Shown one piece after another: positions 1-8,218 of a DNA stretch of 64,000 nucleotides. This stretch comes from Allokutzneria sp. A3M-2-11 16 (GTDB taxonomy: Bacteria; Actinomycetota; Actinomycetes; Mycobacteriales; Pseudonocardiaceae), in assembly GCF_024213555.1 (NCBI RefSeq), contig NZ_JANAVO010000013.1, positions 1-64,000 of the forward strand. The letters run 5' to 3'. Made by a program: the position numbers and the translations under genes. The notes beneath the pieces were generated by a model. The model searched no databases, had not been told where the DNA came from, and was given only the letters and a program-made list of their open reading frames with translations. The stretch's first letter is position 1. Every line of letters starts with the position of its first letter.

Positions 1-666
1 AAGCGCGACCTCGACGACGGCATGTCCTCCCTCCGCTTCCTCGTACCCGCCCTGGACGGCGTGCTGATCTACGACCGGATCGATCGGATCGCCCGCGCAC
101 TCCCCAAAGATGACCGGACCCTGGACCAGAAGCGCGCCGATGTGGCGATGGATGTGCTGCTGGGTAAGGAGACCGGCGCACCCCAGGGTGAGGTGCGGGT
201 CTACCTCACGATGCCGGTCACGAGTGTCATCGGGATGAACGACGATCCGGCGATGCTGCACGGATACGGACCCCTCCCGGCCGAGATCGCGCGGGATGTC
301 GTCGCTGGTGGGATCTGGAAGCGCATCCTCACCGACCCCGTCACCGGCATGGCCGAAGAAGTCAGCGATGTGTACCGGCCGACCGCGAAGCAGCGGGAGT
401 TGATCGCGGCTCGGTTCCCGAGGTGCACGGCGATCGGGTGTCAGCAGCCCGCCCACCGCTGTGACCTGGACCATTGCTGCCGCTACGACGGCACCAACAC
501 GACGGTGAAGAACCTGCGGCCCAAGTGTCGGCACCACCACCGGATGAAGCACGAATCCAGCTGGACGTGCGAAAACCGAGACGACAGGCGGCACGTGTGG
601 ACCACACCCAGCGGCGACGTCTACGAAACCGAACTCGAACCCATCGCCGAACCGGCGCCCTTCTGA
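1..666 (+). CDS. HNH endonuclease, DUF222 family (5' end outside window)
   Basis: C-terminal part of a DUF222/HNH nuclease. The frame is open from base 1 (KRDLDDG before the first ATG at 22), and the same residues lie inside the full-length paralogue at 44066-45187, so the gene enters from the left edge. The HNH module is visible near the end: CTAIGC, then CDLDHCCRYDG, then LRPKCRHHH, with Cys pairs that would bind a structural zinc and His residues of the beta-beta-alpha-metal fold. The protein is about 90 percent identical to the second copy; most differences fall in the last 40 residues. DUF222/HNH genes are multicopy in actinobacteria and often called 13E12-type repeats. Their biological substrate is not established. 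The 3' end overlaps the convergent hydrolase gene by 46 bp. Confidence 0.9.
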   Translation, partial: KRDLDDGMSSLRFLVPALDGVLIYDRIDRIARALPKDDRTLDQKRADVAMDVLLGKETGAPQGEVRVYLTMPVTSVIGMNDDPAMLHGYGPLPAEIARDVVAGGIWKRILTDPVTGMAEEVSDVYRPTAKQRELIAARFPRCTAIGCQQPAHRCDLDHCCRYDGTNTTVKNLRPKCRHHHRMKHESSWTCENRDDRRHVWTTPSGDVYETELEPIAEPAPF

Positions 667-1547
667 GACGCGCGGGCGACGTGGTCGGCGATGTAGGTGG
701 CGAGCACGGGCCAGAGCTGCCACGGGAAGCCGTGTGCCATGCCCTCCACCACCACGAACTCGGCGCCGGGGATGGCGGCAGCGGTGGCACGGCCGCCGCT
801 GATGTCGCAGAGGATGTCCTCGGAGCCGTGCAGCACGAGGGTGGGCGCCTGCACGGTACGCAGACGCGACGTGCGGTCGCCGGTGGCGAGGACGGCCATG
901 CCCTGGCGCTGCATCCCGGACGGGTCATAACCCCGGTCGAAGATCCGCCCGGCGCGCTCGACCGCCCCGGCGAGGTCGAACTCCAGGACGGGGGAAGCGG
1001 CGATCCGCATGGTGCTGACATGCCACTCGATGAACGCCTCGCGCTCCTGCGGCGGGCCGCCGAGCTTGGCGAACGGCGCGAAGTTGCCCTCGGCGACACC
1101 GGGCTCGCCGGTGGTCGACATGATCGACGTGAGCGAGGCGGTGCGGTCGGGGTGCTCGATCGCGATCATCTGCCCGATCGCGCCGCCCATTGAGGCACCG
1201 ACGATGTGCGCGCGGGCGATGCCGAGTACGTCGAGCAGACCAACGGTGTCGGCGGCCATGTCGGACAGCGAATACGCGGCGGAGGACAGATCGCCTGCGA
1301 ACGCGGCCGCGAAATCGGGCCGGGGAGCATCGGTGAAGAACGTGGAGCGGCCGACGTCGCGGTTGTCGAACCGGATCACCTGGAGACCGCGTTCCACCAG
1401 CTCACGGCAGAAGCCTTCGGGCCAGTTGATCAGCTGACCGCCCGCGCCCATGATCAGGACGACGGGTGGGGCGCCGGGGTCGCCGAACCGCTCGTAGACG
1501 ATCTCGATTCCGGAGGGGCCGACGTTCAACGCTTTCAGTTCCGGCAT
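621..1547 (-). CDS. alpha/beta hydrolase
   Basis: 308-residue alpha/beta-fold hydrolase, probably a cytoplasmic esterase. The oxyanion-hole strand reads VVLIMGAGGQ. The nucleophile elbow is GASMGG (G-x-S-x-G). An acid sits in HGSEDILCD, and the catalytic His is in VVEGMAHGF. The order and length match the RdmC/aclacinomycin-methylesterase-like group, but the substrate cannot be read from sequence. I start at the ATG opening MPELKALNVG; the same frame stays open further upstream without protein-like composition. Transcribed divergently from the GCS2 gene, with a perfect dyad between the two starts. The stop lies inside the convergent HNH gene. Confidence 0.88.
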   Translation of the reverse strand: MPELKALNVGPSGIEIVYERFGDPGAPPVVLIMGAGGQLINWPEGFCRELVERGLQVIRFDNRDVGRSTFFTDAPRPDFAAAFAGDLSSAAYSLSDMAADTVGLLDVLGIARAHIVGASMGGAIGQMIAIEHPDRTASLTSIMSTTGEPGVAEGNFAPFAKLGGPPQEREAFIEWHVSTMRIAASPVLEFDLAGAVERAGRIFDRGYDPSGMQRQGMAVLATGDRTSRLRTVQAPTLVLHGSEDILCDISGGRATAAAIPGAEFVVVEGMAHGFPWQLWPVLATYIADHVARASQKGAGSAMGSSSVS

Positions 1548-1576
1548 GGGCGCAAACCGTAGCCGCGCGGCTGCCC

Positions 1577-1609
1577 GGGGAAATCGGGCGACAGGCCGAC
1601 GATTTCCCC
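1577..1609. promoter_or_regulatory. perfect 10-bp inverted repeat in a divergent promoter
   Basis: GGGGAAATCG at 1577-1586 and its exact complement CGATTTCCCC at 1600-1609, with a 13-nt spacer. It lies between the divergent hydrolase (start 1547) and GCS2 gene (start 1681), about two helical turns centre to centre, as expected for a dimeric repressor site. No regulator gene is adjacent. Confidence 0.45.
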
Positions 1610-1680
1610 TTGTCACCCGGGTTACGGTGAAAATGGCGACACCGGTTGTGGGAGAGCACGGGGTGGGGTAGTCCCGTGCG

Positions 1681-2781
1681 GTGACCACCGACAACGCGGG
1701 TGTGACCGTCGGCGTCGAAGAGGAGTTCCTGCTCGTCGACCCCGGCACGGGATTCCCGGCCCCGGGCGGCGCGGACGTGCTGCGGCACGCGCGAGCGCGC
1801 AGGCGCGTCGTCTCGCTCCAAGGGGAGATGCTGAGCACCCAGGTCGAAGCGGCGACCGGCGTGTGCGCCGACCTCGGGGAGCTGCACGACCACCTCAGCG
1901 AAGGCCGCGCGTTGCTGGCGGACGGGGCCGGGGCCAACGGGATGCTGCTGGTGCCGACCGGAACGCCGGTGCTCCGCGACGGCCCGCCGCCGCCCGCGGA
2001 AGGCGACCGGTTCGCCGCGATCATCGACGCCTACGCCGAGGTCGCCGAGCACTACCAGGTCAACGGCTGCCACGTGCACGTCGGAGTTCCCGACCGGGAC
2101 ACGGCGATCGCGGTGATCAACCACCTGCGGCCGTGGTTGCCGACGCTGCTCGCGCTCTCCGCGAACTCGATCTTCACGGACGGGCGCGACTCCGGCTACG
2201 CGAGCTGGCGCGTCCTTGAGCAGTCCCGGTTTCCCGGCTGGGGTGTCACGCCGTGGTTCGGCTCGGCGCACGAGTACGACGACGAGGTCGCCCGGCTCGT
2301 CGCCTGCGGGGCGGTGATGGACGAGGCGATGAGCTTCTGGCTCGCGCGCCCCTCCCCGCGATTCCCGACCGTCGAGCTGCGCGTGGCCGACACGGTCCCG
2401 ACCGCCGACGAAGCGGTCCTTCAGGCGGCGTTGACCAGAGGGCTCGTGCGCACCGCGCTCACCGACCTGGAACGGGGAAGGGAAGCGCACAGGATCAGCG
2501 ACCAGGTGGCCGCGACAGCGATCTGGACAGCGGCTCGCCACGGCGTACACGGCGAAGCGGTGCACCCGGTCCACCTCCGGCGCGTGCCCGCGACGGCGAT
2601 GATGGCGGAGCTGCTCGACCACATCCGCCCGGCGCTGAACGAGACCGGCGACCTGGAGCGGACGGAACAGCTGCTGAAGACGGTGATCCGCGACGGTTCG
2701 GGGGCCGACCGGCAGCGCATTGCCGCCGCGCGTGGCCCGAGAGCGGTCATCGCCATGCTCGCCGACGACGTGAGGTCTTAA
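1681..2781 (+). CDS. carboxylate-amine ligase, GCS2/YbdK family
   Basis: 366-residue member of glutamate-cysteine ligase family 2 (YbdK-like). Family signatures are the N-terminal VGVEEEFLLVDP, the QGEMLSTQVE segment, GCHVHVGVPD (metal/ATP site) and the SANSIFTDGRDSGYASWR block. YbdK-type enzymes couple ATP hydrolysis to gamma-glutamyl amide bond formation in vitro; the physiological product is usually unknown. Length is normal for the family. Starts at GTG 1681, the first codon before the conserved N-terminus. No mycothiol or ergothioneine genes are nearby, so I do not assign it to either pathway. The next gene starts 22 bp after the stop and may be co-transcribed. Confidence 0.88.
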   Translation: MTTDNAGVTVGVEEEFLLVDPGTGFPAPGGADVLRHARARRRVVSLQGEMLSTQVEAATGVCADLGELHDHLSEGRALLADGAGANGMLLVPTGTPVLRDGPPPPAEGDRFAAIIDAYAEVAEHYQVNGCHVHVGVPDRDTAIAVINHLRPWLPTLLALSANSIFTDGRDSGYASWRVLEQSRFPGWGVTPWFGSAHEYDDEVARLVACGAVMDEAMSFWLARPSPRFPTVELRVADTVPTADEAVLQAALTRGLVRTALTDLERGREAHRISDQVAATAIWTAARHGVHGEAVHPVHLRRVPATAMMAELLDHIRPALNETGDLERTEQLLKTVIRDGSGADRQRIAAARGPRAVIAMLADDVRS

Positions 2782-2803
2782 CAGGACTGCTCGGGGGTAG
2801 TCC

Positions 2804-3769
2804 GTGCAGGTGGCTACCACTCGCTCGTTGCCGAAGGCCGTCGGTCCGCTGACCGAGGCGCTGTTCGCGACCCTGTCGGAGGCGCCGACCGGTGCGACAC
2901 TGCCGTATGCGCCCGCCGAGCCCTACGGGCACGATCTCCAGCTCGCGCTGTACACCTGCTACGAGCTGCACTACCAAGGATTTCCCGGTGTTTCCGACGC
3001 GTGGGAGTGGGACCCGGAGCTGCTGAGGTTCCGCGCTCACCTCGAAAACGCCTTCCTGAGCGCACTTCGGCGCAACGTGGCGGGCGGCGTCGACGTCGCG
3101 GCTGAAGTCGACGCGTTGCTCGTGGACAGTGCGGGAACGGCGGGATACCTGTGCGACGAGGGCGAGTGGTGGCAGATGCGGGAGTACTTCGTGCACCGCT
3201 CGATCTACCACCTGAAGGAAGCCGATCCGCATGCCTGGGTCCTGCCGCGCCTGCGTGGACGGGCCAAGGCCGCGCTCGTCGCGGTGGAGTTCGACGAGTT
3301 CGGCGGTGGCCGCGCGGAACGCATGCACTCGCAGCTCTTCGCCGATCTCCTGGACGGCGCTGGGCTGGACTCCGGATACCTCGCCTACATCAACGAGGTT
3401 CCCGCGCCCGCGCTCGCCTTGGTGAACATGATGTCCTTGTTCGGCCTGCACCGCGGCCTGCGTGGCGCACTGGTCGGGCACTTCGCCGCCGCGGAGATCA
3501 CCACCGCCCCGGCGGCGAAGCGGATGGAGAAGGCGTTGGAGCGCATGCAGGCCCATCCGGCGTGCATCCGGTTCTACACCGAGCACATCGAAGCCGACGC
3601 CGTGCATGAGCAGGTGTTGCGGCACGAGGTGCTCGGCGATCTCCTTGCGCACGAACCGGAACTCGCCGCGGACGTGGTGCTGGGGATTCAGGCGACCGAG
3701 CTGCTGGAGACGCACCTCGCCGACCACCTCATGGCGAGCTGGTCGGCGGGACGGACCTCACTCCTCTGA
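2804..3769 (+). CDS. iron-containing redox enzyme family protein (heme-oxygenase-like diiron fold)
   Basis: 321-residue all-helical protein of the heme-oxygenase-like oxidase class (Haem_oxygenas_2 type). Recognisable blocks are CYELHYQGF, the EFDEFGGGR-AERMHSQLF segment and FYTEHIEADAVHEQV, whose Glu and His residues are spaced as in diiron-binding HDO proteins. The substrate is unknown. It converges with a CDGSH iron-sulfur gene (12-bp overlap at the stops) followed on that strand by a HemK2-like methyltransferase; this gene set recurs together in actinobacteria, which suggests a shared iron/redox role. GTG start at 2804. Confidence 0.82.
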   Translation: MQVATTRSLPKAVGPLTEALFATLSEAPTGATLPYAPAEPYGHDLQLALYTCYELHYQGFPGVSDAWEWDPELLRFRAHLENAFLSALRRNVAGGVDVAAEVDALLVDSAGTAGYLCDEGEWWQMREYFVHRSIYHLKEADPHAWVLPRLRGRAKAALVAVEFDEFGGGRAERMHSQLFADLLDGAGLDSGYLAYINEVPAPALALVNMMSLFGLHRGLRGALVGHFAAAEITTAPAAKRMEKALERMQAHPACIRFYTEHIEADAVHEQVLRHEVLGDLLAHEPELAADVVLGIQATELLETHLADHLMASWSAGRTSLL

Positions 3770-3964
3770 CTTCTTCGGGCGGTGACTGGTGTCGCACAAG
3801 GGATAGCGTTTGCTCCTGCGGCACATGCAGACCGCGACCTGGAAGCGGTCGCACACGACCGTGTTGCCGTCGAAGTCCACGAGCTCCACGGGGCCTTCGA
3901 GCATCAACGGGCCGCCGCGGACCATCCGGGCCCGGCGAGGCCGCTCAGCGGGTTCGGTCGGCAC
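3758..3964 (-). CDS. CDGSH-type iron-sulfur protein
   Basis: 68-residue single-CDGSH protein. The 2Fe-2S binding motif is CMCRRSKRYPLCDTSH: three Cys and one His in the spacing C-x-C-x2-S-x3-P-x-C-D-x-S-H. The usual Gly after the Asp is Thr here. An N-terminal beta segment, GPVELVDFDGN, matches the short actinobacterial form. Starts at GTG 3964, overlapping the end of the upstream methyltransferase gene by 20 bp, so the pair is translationally coupled. An ATG at codon 14 is an alternative start. Probably an electron-transfer or Fe-S-transfer partner of the neighbouring redox enzyme or methyltransferase; that link is inferred from context. Confidence 0.87.
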   Translation of the reverse strand: MPTEPAERPRRARMVRGGPLMLEGPVELVDFDGNTVVCDRFQVAVCMCRRSKRYPLCDTSHRPKKSEE

Positions 3965-4601
3965 GGATCACCACCAGCTCCTCGTCGCGCTGACCCGGCT
4001 CGATCAGCCCCTTGTGCTCCAGCCAGCTGGCCCGGCTCCGCATCACGGGGCCGAAGGGACAACGGCCGCGTGCCACGATCGCGGCCTTCAGACCCGCCTC
4101 GCGCAGGCGGAGAAGGGTCTTCTCCGGGCCACACAGGGCGGAGTGCACCATGAGCATCATTCCCTTGGGGGACAACAAACCTGGTGCTCGATCGCAGAGC
4201 GGGTCGAGTAGCGCCCTTCCGTCGTCTCCGGCGTCCCACGCACGGGCGGGCGCGTGCCGTCCCGGCTCACCGTGTCCACAGGGGACATACGGCGGGTTGG
4301 CGAGCACGACGTCGAAATGCCGGTCGGACAAGCACTTCCGGATGTCGCCGTGCCGAAGCCGCACCCGGCGGCCGCTCAGCCGGGTGTTGACGAACGCCGT
4401 CACCAGTGCCCGCCAGGACACGTCGATCGCCGTGACCTCGGCGGCCCCGGCGTCCGCCGCCGCTCGGGCGAGCACGCCCGAACCAGTGCCGATGTCGAGC
4501 ACGCGAGCCCCTGCCGGCAGCGGCGCGACGAGCATCGCGTCGACGAGGAGCGCCGTGTCGTCCTGGGGGAGGTAGACCCCCATCTTCCCTGGTAGCCACA
4601 C
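3945..4601 (-). CDS. HemK2/MTQ2-like class I SAM methyltransferase
   Basis: 218-residue Rossmann methyltransferase. SAM-binding motif I is VLDIGTGSGVLARAA. The NPPY signature (VVLANPPYVP) is typical of N6-adenine, glutamine and HemK-type amino-methyltransferases. The conserved GDDGRALLDPL segment also fits HemK2/PrmC-like proteins, which methylate the GGQ glutamine of release factors. It is shorter than PrmC and lacks its N-terminal helical domain, so the target could differ. I start at GTG 4601, 12 nt after a GGAGG; ATG 4583 is an alternative. Fourth gene of a minus-strand run SDR, P450-like, FUSC, methyltransferase, CDGSH. Confidence 0.82.
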   Translation of the reverse strand: MWLPGKMGVYLPQDDTALLVDAMLVAPLPAGARVLDIGTGSGVLARAAADAGAAEVTAIDVSWRALVTAFVNTRLSGRRVRLRHGDIRKCLSDRHFDVVLANPPYVPCGHGEPGRHAPARAWDAGDDGRALLDPLCDRAPGLLSPKGMMLMVHSALCGPEKTLLRLREAGLKAAIVARGRCPFGPVMRSRASWLEHKGLIEPGQRDEELVVIRADRTR

Positions 4602-4636
4602 ACGTTCTCGATACCTCCGGGGCCGCGTCCCAAACG

Positions 4637-5665
4637 TCAGCGGCCGGTGAGTTCCTGGAACATCCGCCGTGCGGGCAGCACCATCGCGGCCAGGCCGGGG
4701 GAGTCCAGCTCGGTCAGCTCCGCGAGCAGCCGCTCGCACCGCCGTGTCGTCCGGTCGGCATCGGAGTTCCGCACGATGTCGGCCAGGCAGTCCAGCAAGT
4801 CGGCGAGCATGCCCCGCGATCGCTGGTCAGGGTGACTGAACGGGTTGTCGGAGCGCTCGGTGGCGCGCAGGGAGTCGGCGATCTCGTGCAGGTGCGGCCA
4901 GCTCGCCCGCAGGCCCCGGAGCAGGCGCCGATGTCGTTCCGTGGGGCCGTGTTCCTCGACCGCTCGGCGGCGCGCGTTGAAGCGCTTGCTCTTCCTGCTG
5001 TACGCGACGGCGCGTTCGGCCTTGCGGACCAGGTCCTCGGCGTGGCGGGCGCGGGCTGGCCAGTTCGGCGGATCGTCGGTGTCCCCGTTTCCCCGGAGCT
5101 GTTCGGCGATCTCGTTGAGCAGACCGGAGAACTGCTCGGCCAGCCGCTCGGCGGACGCGCGGGCGGGCCTGGCGTAGAACGGTGGGAACAGCAATGCGTT
5201 CACGGCGGTCCCGATGCCGACGCCGAGGATCGTCTCCAGCAGCCGGTCACCGAGCAGGTACGGGTCGTTTCCGGTGCCCCACGCGAGGATCAGCATCGCG
5301 GTGATGCCCACCCAGTAGCCGCTCTCACCGTAGAACGGGAGCCGTCCGATGAGCAGCCCGAGCAGCGTCGCGAGCCCGATCGCGACCGTGTGCCACGGGA
5401 TCACGAGGTCCACCAAGGCCGCGAGGAGTACCGCCGAGGCCACCGACGCGACCTGTTGCACGGACGTGCGAAGCGTTCCGGTGACCGTCGACTCCACCGC
5501 GAAGATCGCCGCGTAGGGAGCGAGAAACGCTTGCGGCAGCCCGAGGAGCGTCGTCGAGACGAGCCATGCCAGCATCGCGGCGAGCGCGGCCTTCGCGGCC
5601 TGTGCCAACACCAGGCGCTCGGTGCCGGGTGTGGTGAACGCGCGCCTAACCCACCGGAACTTCAT
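4637..5665 (-). CDS. FUSC-family integral membrane protein (aromatic acid exporter-like)
   Basis: 342 residues. About six hydrophobic segments lie in the first 175 residues (AAKAALAAMLAWLVSTT, LVDLVIPWHTVAIGLA, WVGITAMLILAWGTG among them), followed by a long Arg/Glu-rich cytoplasmic helical domain. This is the half-size FUSC arrangement seen in the p-hydroxybenzoate-efflux (AaeB-like) superfamily. The transported substrate is unknown. The start ATG lies 20 bp inside the upstream P450-like gene, so translation is probably coupled. The methyltransferase begins 35 bp downstream. Confidence 0.82.
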   Translation of the reverse strand: MKFRWVRRAFTTPGTERLVLAQAAKAALAAMLAWLVSTTLLGLPQAFLAPYAAIFAVESTVTGTLRTSVQQVASVASAVLLAALVDLVIPWHTVAIGLATLLGLLIGRLPFYGESGYWVGITAMLILAWGTGNDPYLLGDRLLETILGVGIGTAVNALLFPPFYARPARASAERLAEQFSGLLNEIAEQLRGNGDTDDPPNWPARARHAEDLVRKAERAVAYSRKSKRFNARRRAVEEHGPTERHRRLLRGLRASWPHLHEIADSLRATERSDNPFSHPDQRSRGMLADLLDCLADIVRNSDADRTTRRCERLLAELTELDSPGLAAMVLPARRMFQELTGR

Positions 5666-6575
5666 CGACCGTTCGTGCTGTCACCGCGAACCGCAGCCCG
5701 AGCGGATTGAGCACTTCTGGCAACGGTTTGTGGTTCGCGAGCTGAGGATGCGACGTCAACAGGAAGTCGTGCTCTAGGAACAGCGTCGACAGCGCTTTGG
5801 CCGCGACGAACAGGACGAGGTCGCGCTCAGGACAGAACGGCGCGGGGATGAGCAGCGTCGAACCGTCCACAGTGCTGTCTCGCAGCACCAACGGCGTCGT
5901 GGGCCACAACCGCAGCGATTCGAGCACGCTCGCTCGGAGGTGGTCCTGATCGCGCGGGATCGAAGGATGCGAGGCCAGCAGCGCGAGGGTCCGGAAGGTC
6001 GCCATGCCCGCCGCGTCGAACGCGAACAACCAGTGCGCCACCTGGGACTCGGGGCGCACATCGGCCGACTTCGGCAGCTGGGCGATCCGTTCGGCGAGGC
6101 TTCCGGGCTCCGCACGGTCCACATAGGACCGTATATCGCGGAGGAAGATCTCTCGGTGCTCCGCGTGCTTTCGGTGGAAGTACGACCACTTCGCGTTCTC
6201 TCGTAGCGACTTCAGGCGCGCGGTGATGCGGGAGTCGTCGGCCGCGGAGTCGCCGAGGACGATCCGGCGCACCAACCGCCACCACATGGTCGCGAAGCCG
6301 TCCCAATCGAGTGGGCCGACCTCGGGCGAGATCTCTTTCTCCACATTGGCAGGCGTACAGGACACGGCATCGGAGAGCACACGATGCACGTCCTCGCGCG
6401 AAAGCACCAGGGAGAACGAACGTCCGGGCACGCGGAGCTGAAGACGATCGTCACCGTACTTGTCCCGAAGTCGTTGCAGGAGATGCACAAGCCGCTTGTC
6501 GGCGCCGCGGGGGGTGATCGGCAAGAGTGCTGTCGTCGCCACCCGGAGCGTGTCGAGAACGGAGGCGCGTGCCAT
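5646..6575 (-). CDS. cytochrome P450-like protein with missing segments
   Basis: 309 residues; true P450s have about 400-450. The N-terminus (MARASVLDTLRVATTALLP), the I-helix region (WLFAFDAAGMATFRTLALLASHP) and the K-helix ExxR (ESLRLWPTTPLVLRDS) are well preserved. The C-helix region after CTPANVEKE is missing, as is most of the meander between the K-helix and the heme loop. The heme-binding FxxGxxxCxG is reduced to PAPFCPERDLVLF: the Cys remains but the preceding glycines and the CPG are lost. There is no frameshift or internal stop, so it is either a pseudoenzyme under selection or a decaying gene. It starts at the ATG sharing one base with the SDR stop (TGATG). Confidence 0.72.
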   Translation of the reverse strand: MARASVLDTLRVATTALLPITPRGADKRLVHLLQRLRDKYGDDRLQLRVPGRSFSLVLSREDVHRVLSDAVSCTPANVEKEISPEVGPLDWDGFATMWWRLVRRIVLGDSAADDSRITARLKSLRENAKWSYFHRKHAEHREIFLRDIRSYVDRAEPGSLAERIAQLPKSADVRPESQVAHWLFAFDAAGMATFRTLALLASHPSIPRDQDHLRASVLESLRLWPTTPLVLRDSTVDGSTLLIPAPFCPERDLVLFVAAKALSTLFLEHDFLLTSHPQLANHKPLPEVLNPLGLRFAVTARTVDEVPVG

Positions 6576-7408
6576 CAGCCCTCCCGCCAGTCCGAAGTGG
6601 ACAGTGCGGAACTGGCCTGCGGCCCCATCAGCAGCATGCCGCCGTCCACGACGTAGGAAGCTCCGGTGACGTAACCCGCGGCCGGAGTGGCGAGGAAGGC
6701 CACCACGCTGGCCACCTCGTGCGCGTGGCCTGGCCGCCCGAGCGGGTACCCGGGCCGGTCCTGCGTCCTGGGGTCGACGTTCTCCTGGCCCGTCATCGGC
6801 GTCGAGATCTCGCCCGGCGCAACGGAATTGACGGTGATGCCGTGCTCGGAGAGCTCCAGCGCGAGCACCTTGGTGAGCATGCCGAGGCCCGCCTTCGCCG
6901 CGCAGTACGGGGCCGCGCCGACGCGGGGCGCGTGCTCGTGCACGCTGGTGATGTTGATGATCCGCCCGCCCCGGCCCGCCTCGATCATCCACCTGGCCGC
7001 GCGTTGCGTGCACAGGAAGGCCCCGTCGAGGTCGACCGAGAGCACACCGCGCCAGGTGTCGTAGGCCATCCCGATCGCGGGCTCCGCCGAGCCGGTCCCC
7101 GCGCAGTTGACCAGGACGTCGACCCCGCCGAGCTCCTCGGCCAGCTCGTCGATGGCGTTGGCCGAGCCGGGCAGGTCGGTCAGGTCCAGCCGCCGCACCG
7201 CCGCCTTCGCGCCGCACCCCGTGACGTCGGTCGCGGTCTGTTCCGCGCCGTCGGCGTCCCGGTGGTAGGTGATGCCGACGTCCACCCCCGCGCAGGCCAG
7301 GGTGATCGCGATCGCCTTGCCGATCCCGGAGTCCGACCCGGTGACGATCGCGGTGCGCGGCCTGCCGTCCTGTTCGTGCGGCAGCGGGGCAACTGGGTGC
7401 GAGTCCAT
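6575..7408 (-). CDS. SDR family NAD(P)-dependent oxidoreductase
   Basis: 277-residue classical short-chain dehydrogenase. Cofactor motif TGSDSGIG follows VTG near residue 23. NCAG, then the active-site Ser in INITSVHEH, then Y-CAAK (YxxxK) give the Asn-Ser-Tyr-Lys tetrad. C-terminal AGYVTGASYVVDGGMLLMG is the usual substrate-loop end. Strand beta2 has HRDADGAEQ, with Arg rather than Asp at the position that usually selects NADP(H), so NADP is likely. It ends in a TGATG stop/start junction with the P450-like gene, so the two are co-translated. The substrate is not predictable. Closest in form to glucose-1-dehydrogenase-like SDRs. Confidence 0.92.
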   Translation of the reverse strand: MDSHPVAPLPHEQDGRPRTAIVTGSDSGIGKAIAITLACAGVDVGITYHRDADGAEQTATDVTGCGAKAAVRRLDLTDLPGSANAIDELAEELGGVDVLVNCAGTGSAEPAIGMAYDTWRGVLSVDLDGAFLCTQRAARWMIEAGRGGRIINITSVHEHAPRVGAAPYCAAKAGLGMLTKVLALELSEHGITVNSVAPGEISTPMTGQENVDPRTQDRPGYPLGRPGHAHEVASVVAFLATPAAGYVTGASYVVDGGMLLMGPQASSALSTSDWREG

Positions 7409-7417
7409 GCCTGCTGC

Positions 7418-8218
7418 TTACCCCGCCGCGAGGGCCCGCAACCGGGAGTAGGCGCCGTTGAAGGCGTTCTGGTCGATCGGCTTCGACGAGTACTGCCAGA
7501 TGGTGTGGATGCCCCACCGGTGCGGCAGCGCGCCGATCGCCGCGGCGTAGCGGGCGATCCACAGCGGGTTGGTCGCGCTGAAGTCCTCGCGTCCGCCAGT
7601 GCACTTGGCCCACCAGTTCGCGCTGGTGTAGATCGTCGGGTAGCGGCTCGTCCTGGCCCGGTAGGTGTCGGAGAAGTTCTTGATCCACCTGGCCATCGCG
7701 TCCTGGCTGAGGCCGTAACACGTGTCGCCGTAAGGGTTGTGCTCGATGTCCAGCGCCCCGGGCAGCGTCATCCCGTCCTTGGCCCAGTCGCCGCCGTTGT
7801 CGACGAAGTAGTTGGCCTGGGCCGCGCCGCTGGACCGGTTCGGCAGCGCGAAGTGGTAGGCGCCCCGGATCATGCCGATCTGCCGGGAACCCGTGTACTG
7901 CTGGCCGAACCTGGGGTTCTTGAAGCCGGTGCCCTCGGTCGCCTTGACGTAGACGAAGCGCCTGCCGAGGTTCCAGTGCTCCTGCCAGTTCACCTCGCCC
8001 TGGTGCCCGCTGACGTCGATCCCGGCGACGGTCGCCCTGGTCCGCGGATCGAGCGGGACCTCCTCGATCGAGCGCGGCGCGTCCGGGGCGATGCCCTCGT
8101 ACCGGGCGATCTGCGAGCCCATCGCCGCGTCGCCCCAGGCCGCGGCGGTGAGGGCCGAAGCGAGGAGCGCGCCCGTGGTCAGCGCCGCCGTGAACGCGAG
8201 GTGTGCGGTGATCTTCAT
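7418..8218 (-). CDS. secreted GH25 muramidase (lysozyme M1-like)
   Basis: 266 residues. Starts at ATG 8218, preceded by GGGAG five bases upstream, rather than at the in-frame ATG 81 bp earlier. The signal peptide is MKITAHLAFTAALTTGALLA to ALTAAAWG. The GH25 core carries GIDVSGHQG (first catalytic Asp), YVKATEGTGFKNPRF, GAYHFALPN, GALDIEHNPYG (DxE catalytic pair), IYTSANWW and the closing IWQYSS. It should cleave the MurNAc-GlcNAc bond of its own cell wall or of competitors. It is 9 bp from the SDR start but functionally unrelated to it. It is divergent from the surface-repeat gene, so both secreted products leave from the same intergenic region. Confidence 0.93.
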   Translation of the reverse strand: MKITAHLAFTAALTTGALLASALTAAAWGDAAMGSQIARYEGIAPDAPRSIEEVPLDPRTRATVAGIDVSGHQGEVNWQEHWNLGRRFVYVKATEGTGFKNPRFGQQYTGSRQIGMIRGAYHFALPNRSSGAAQANYFVDNGGDWAKDGMTLPGALDIEHNPYGDTCYGLSQDAMARWIKNFSDTYRARTSRYPTIYTSANWWAKCTGGREDFSATNPLWIARYAAAIGALPHRWGIHTIWQYSSKPIDQNAFNGAYSRLRALAAG

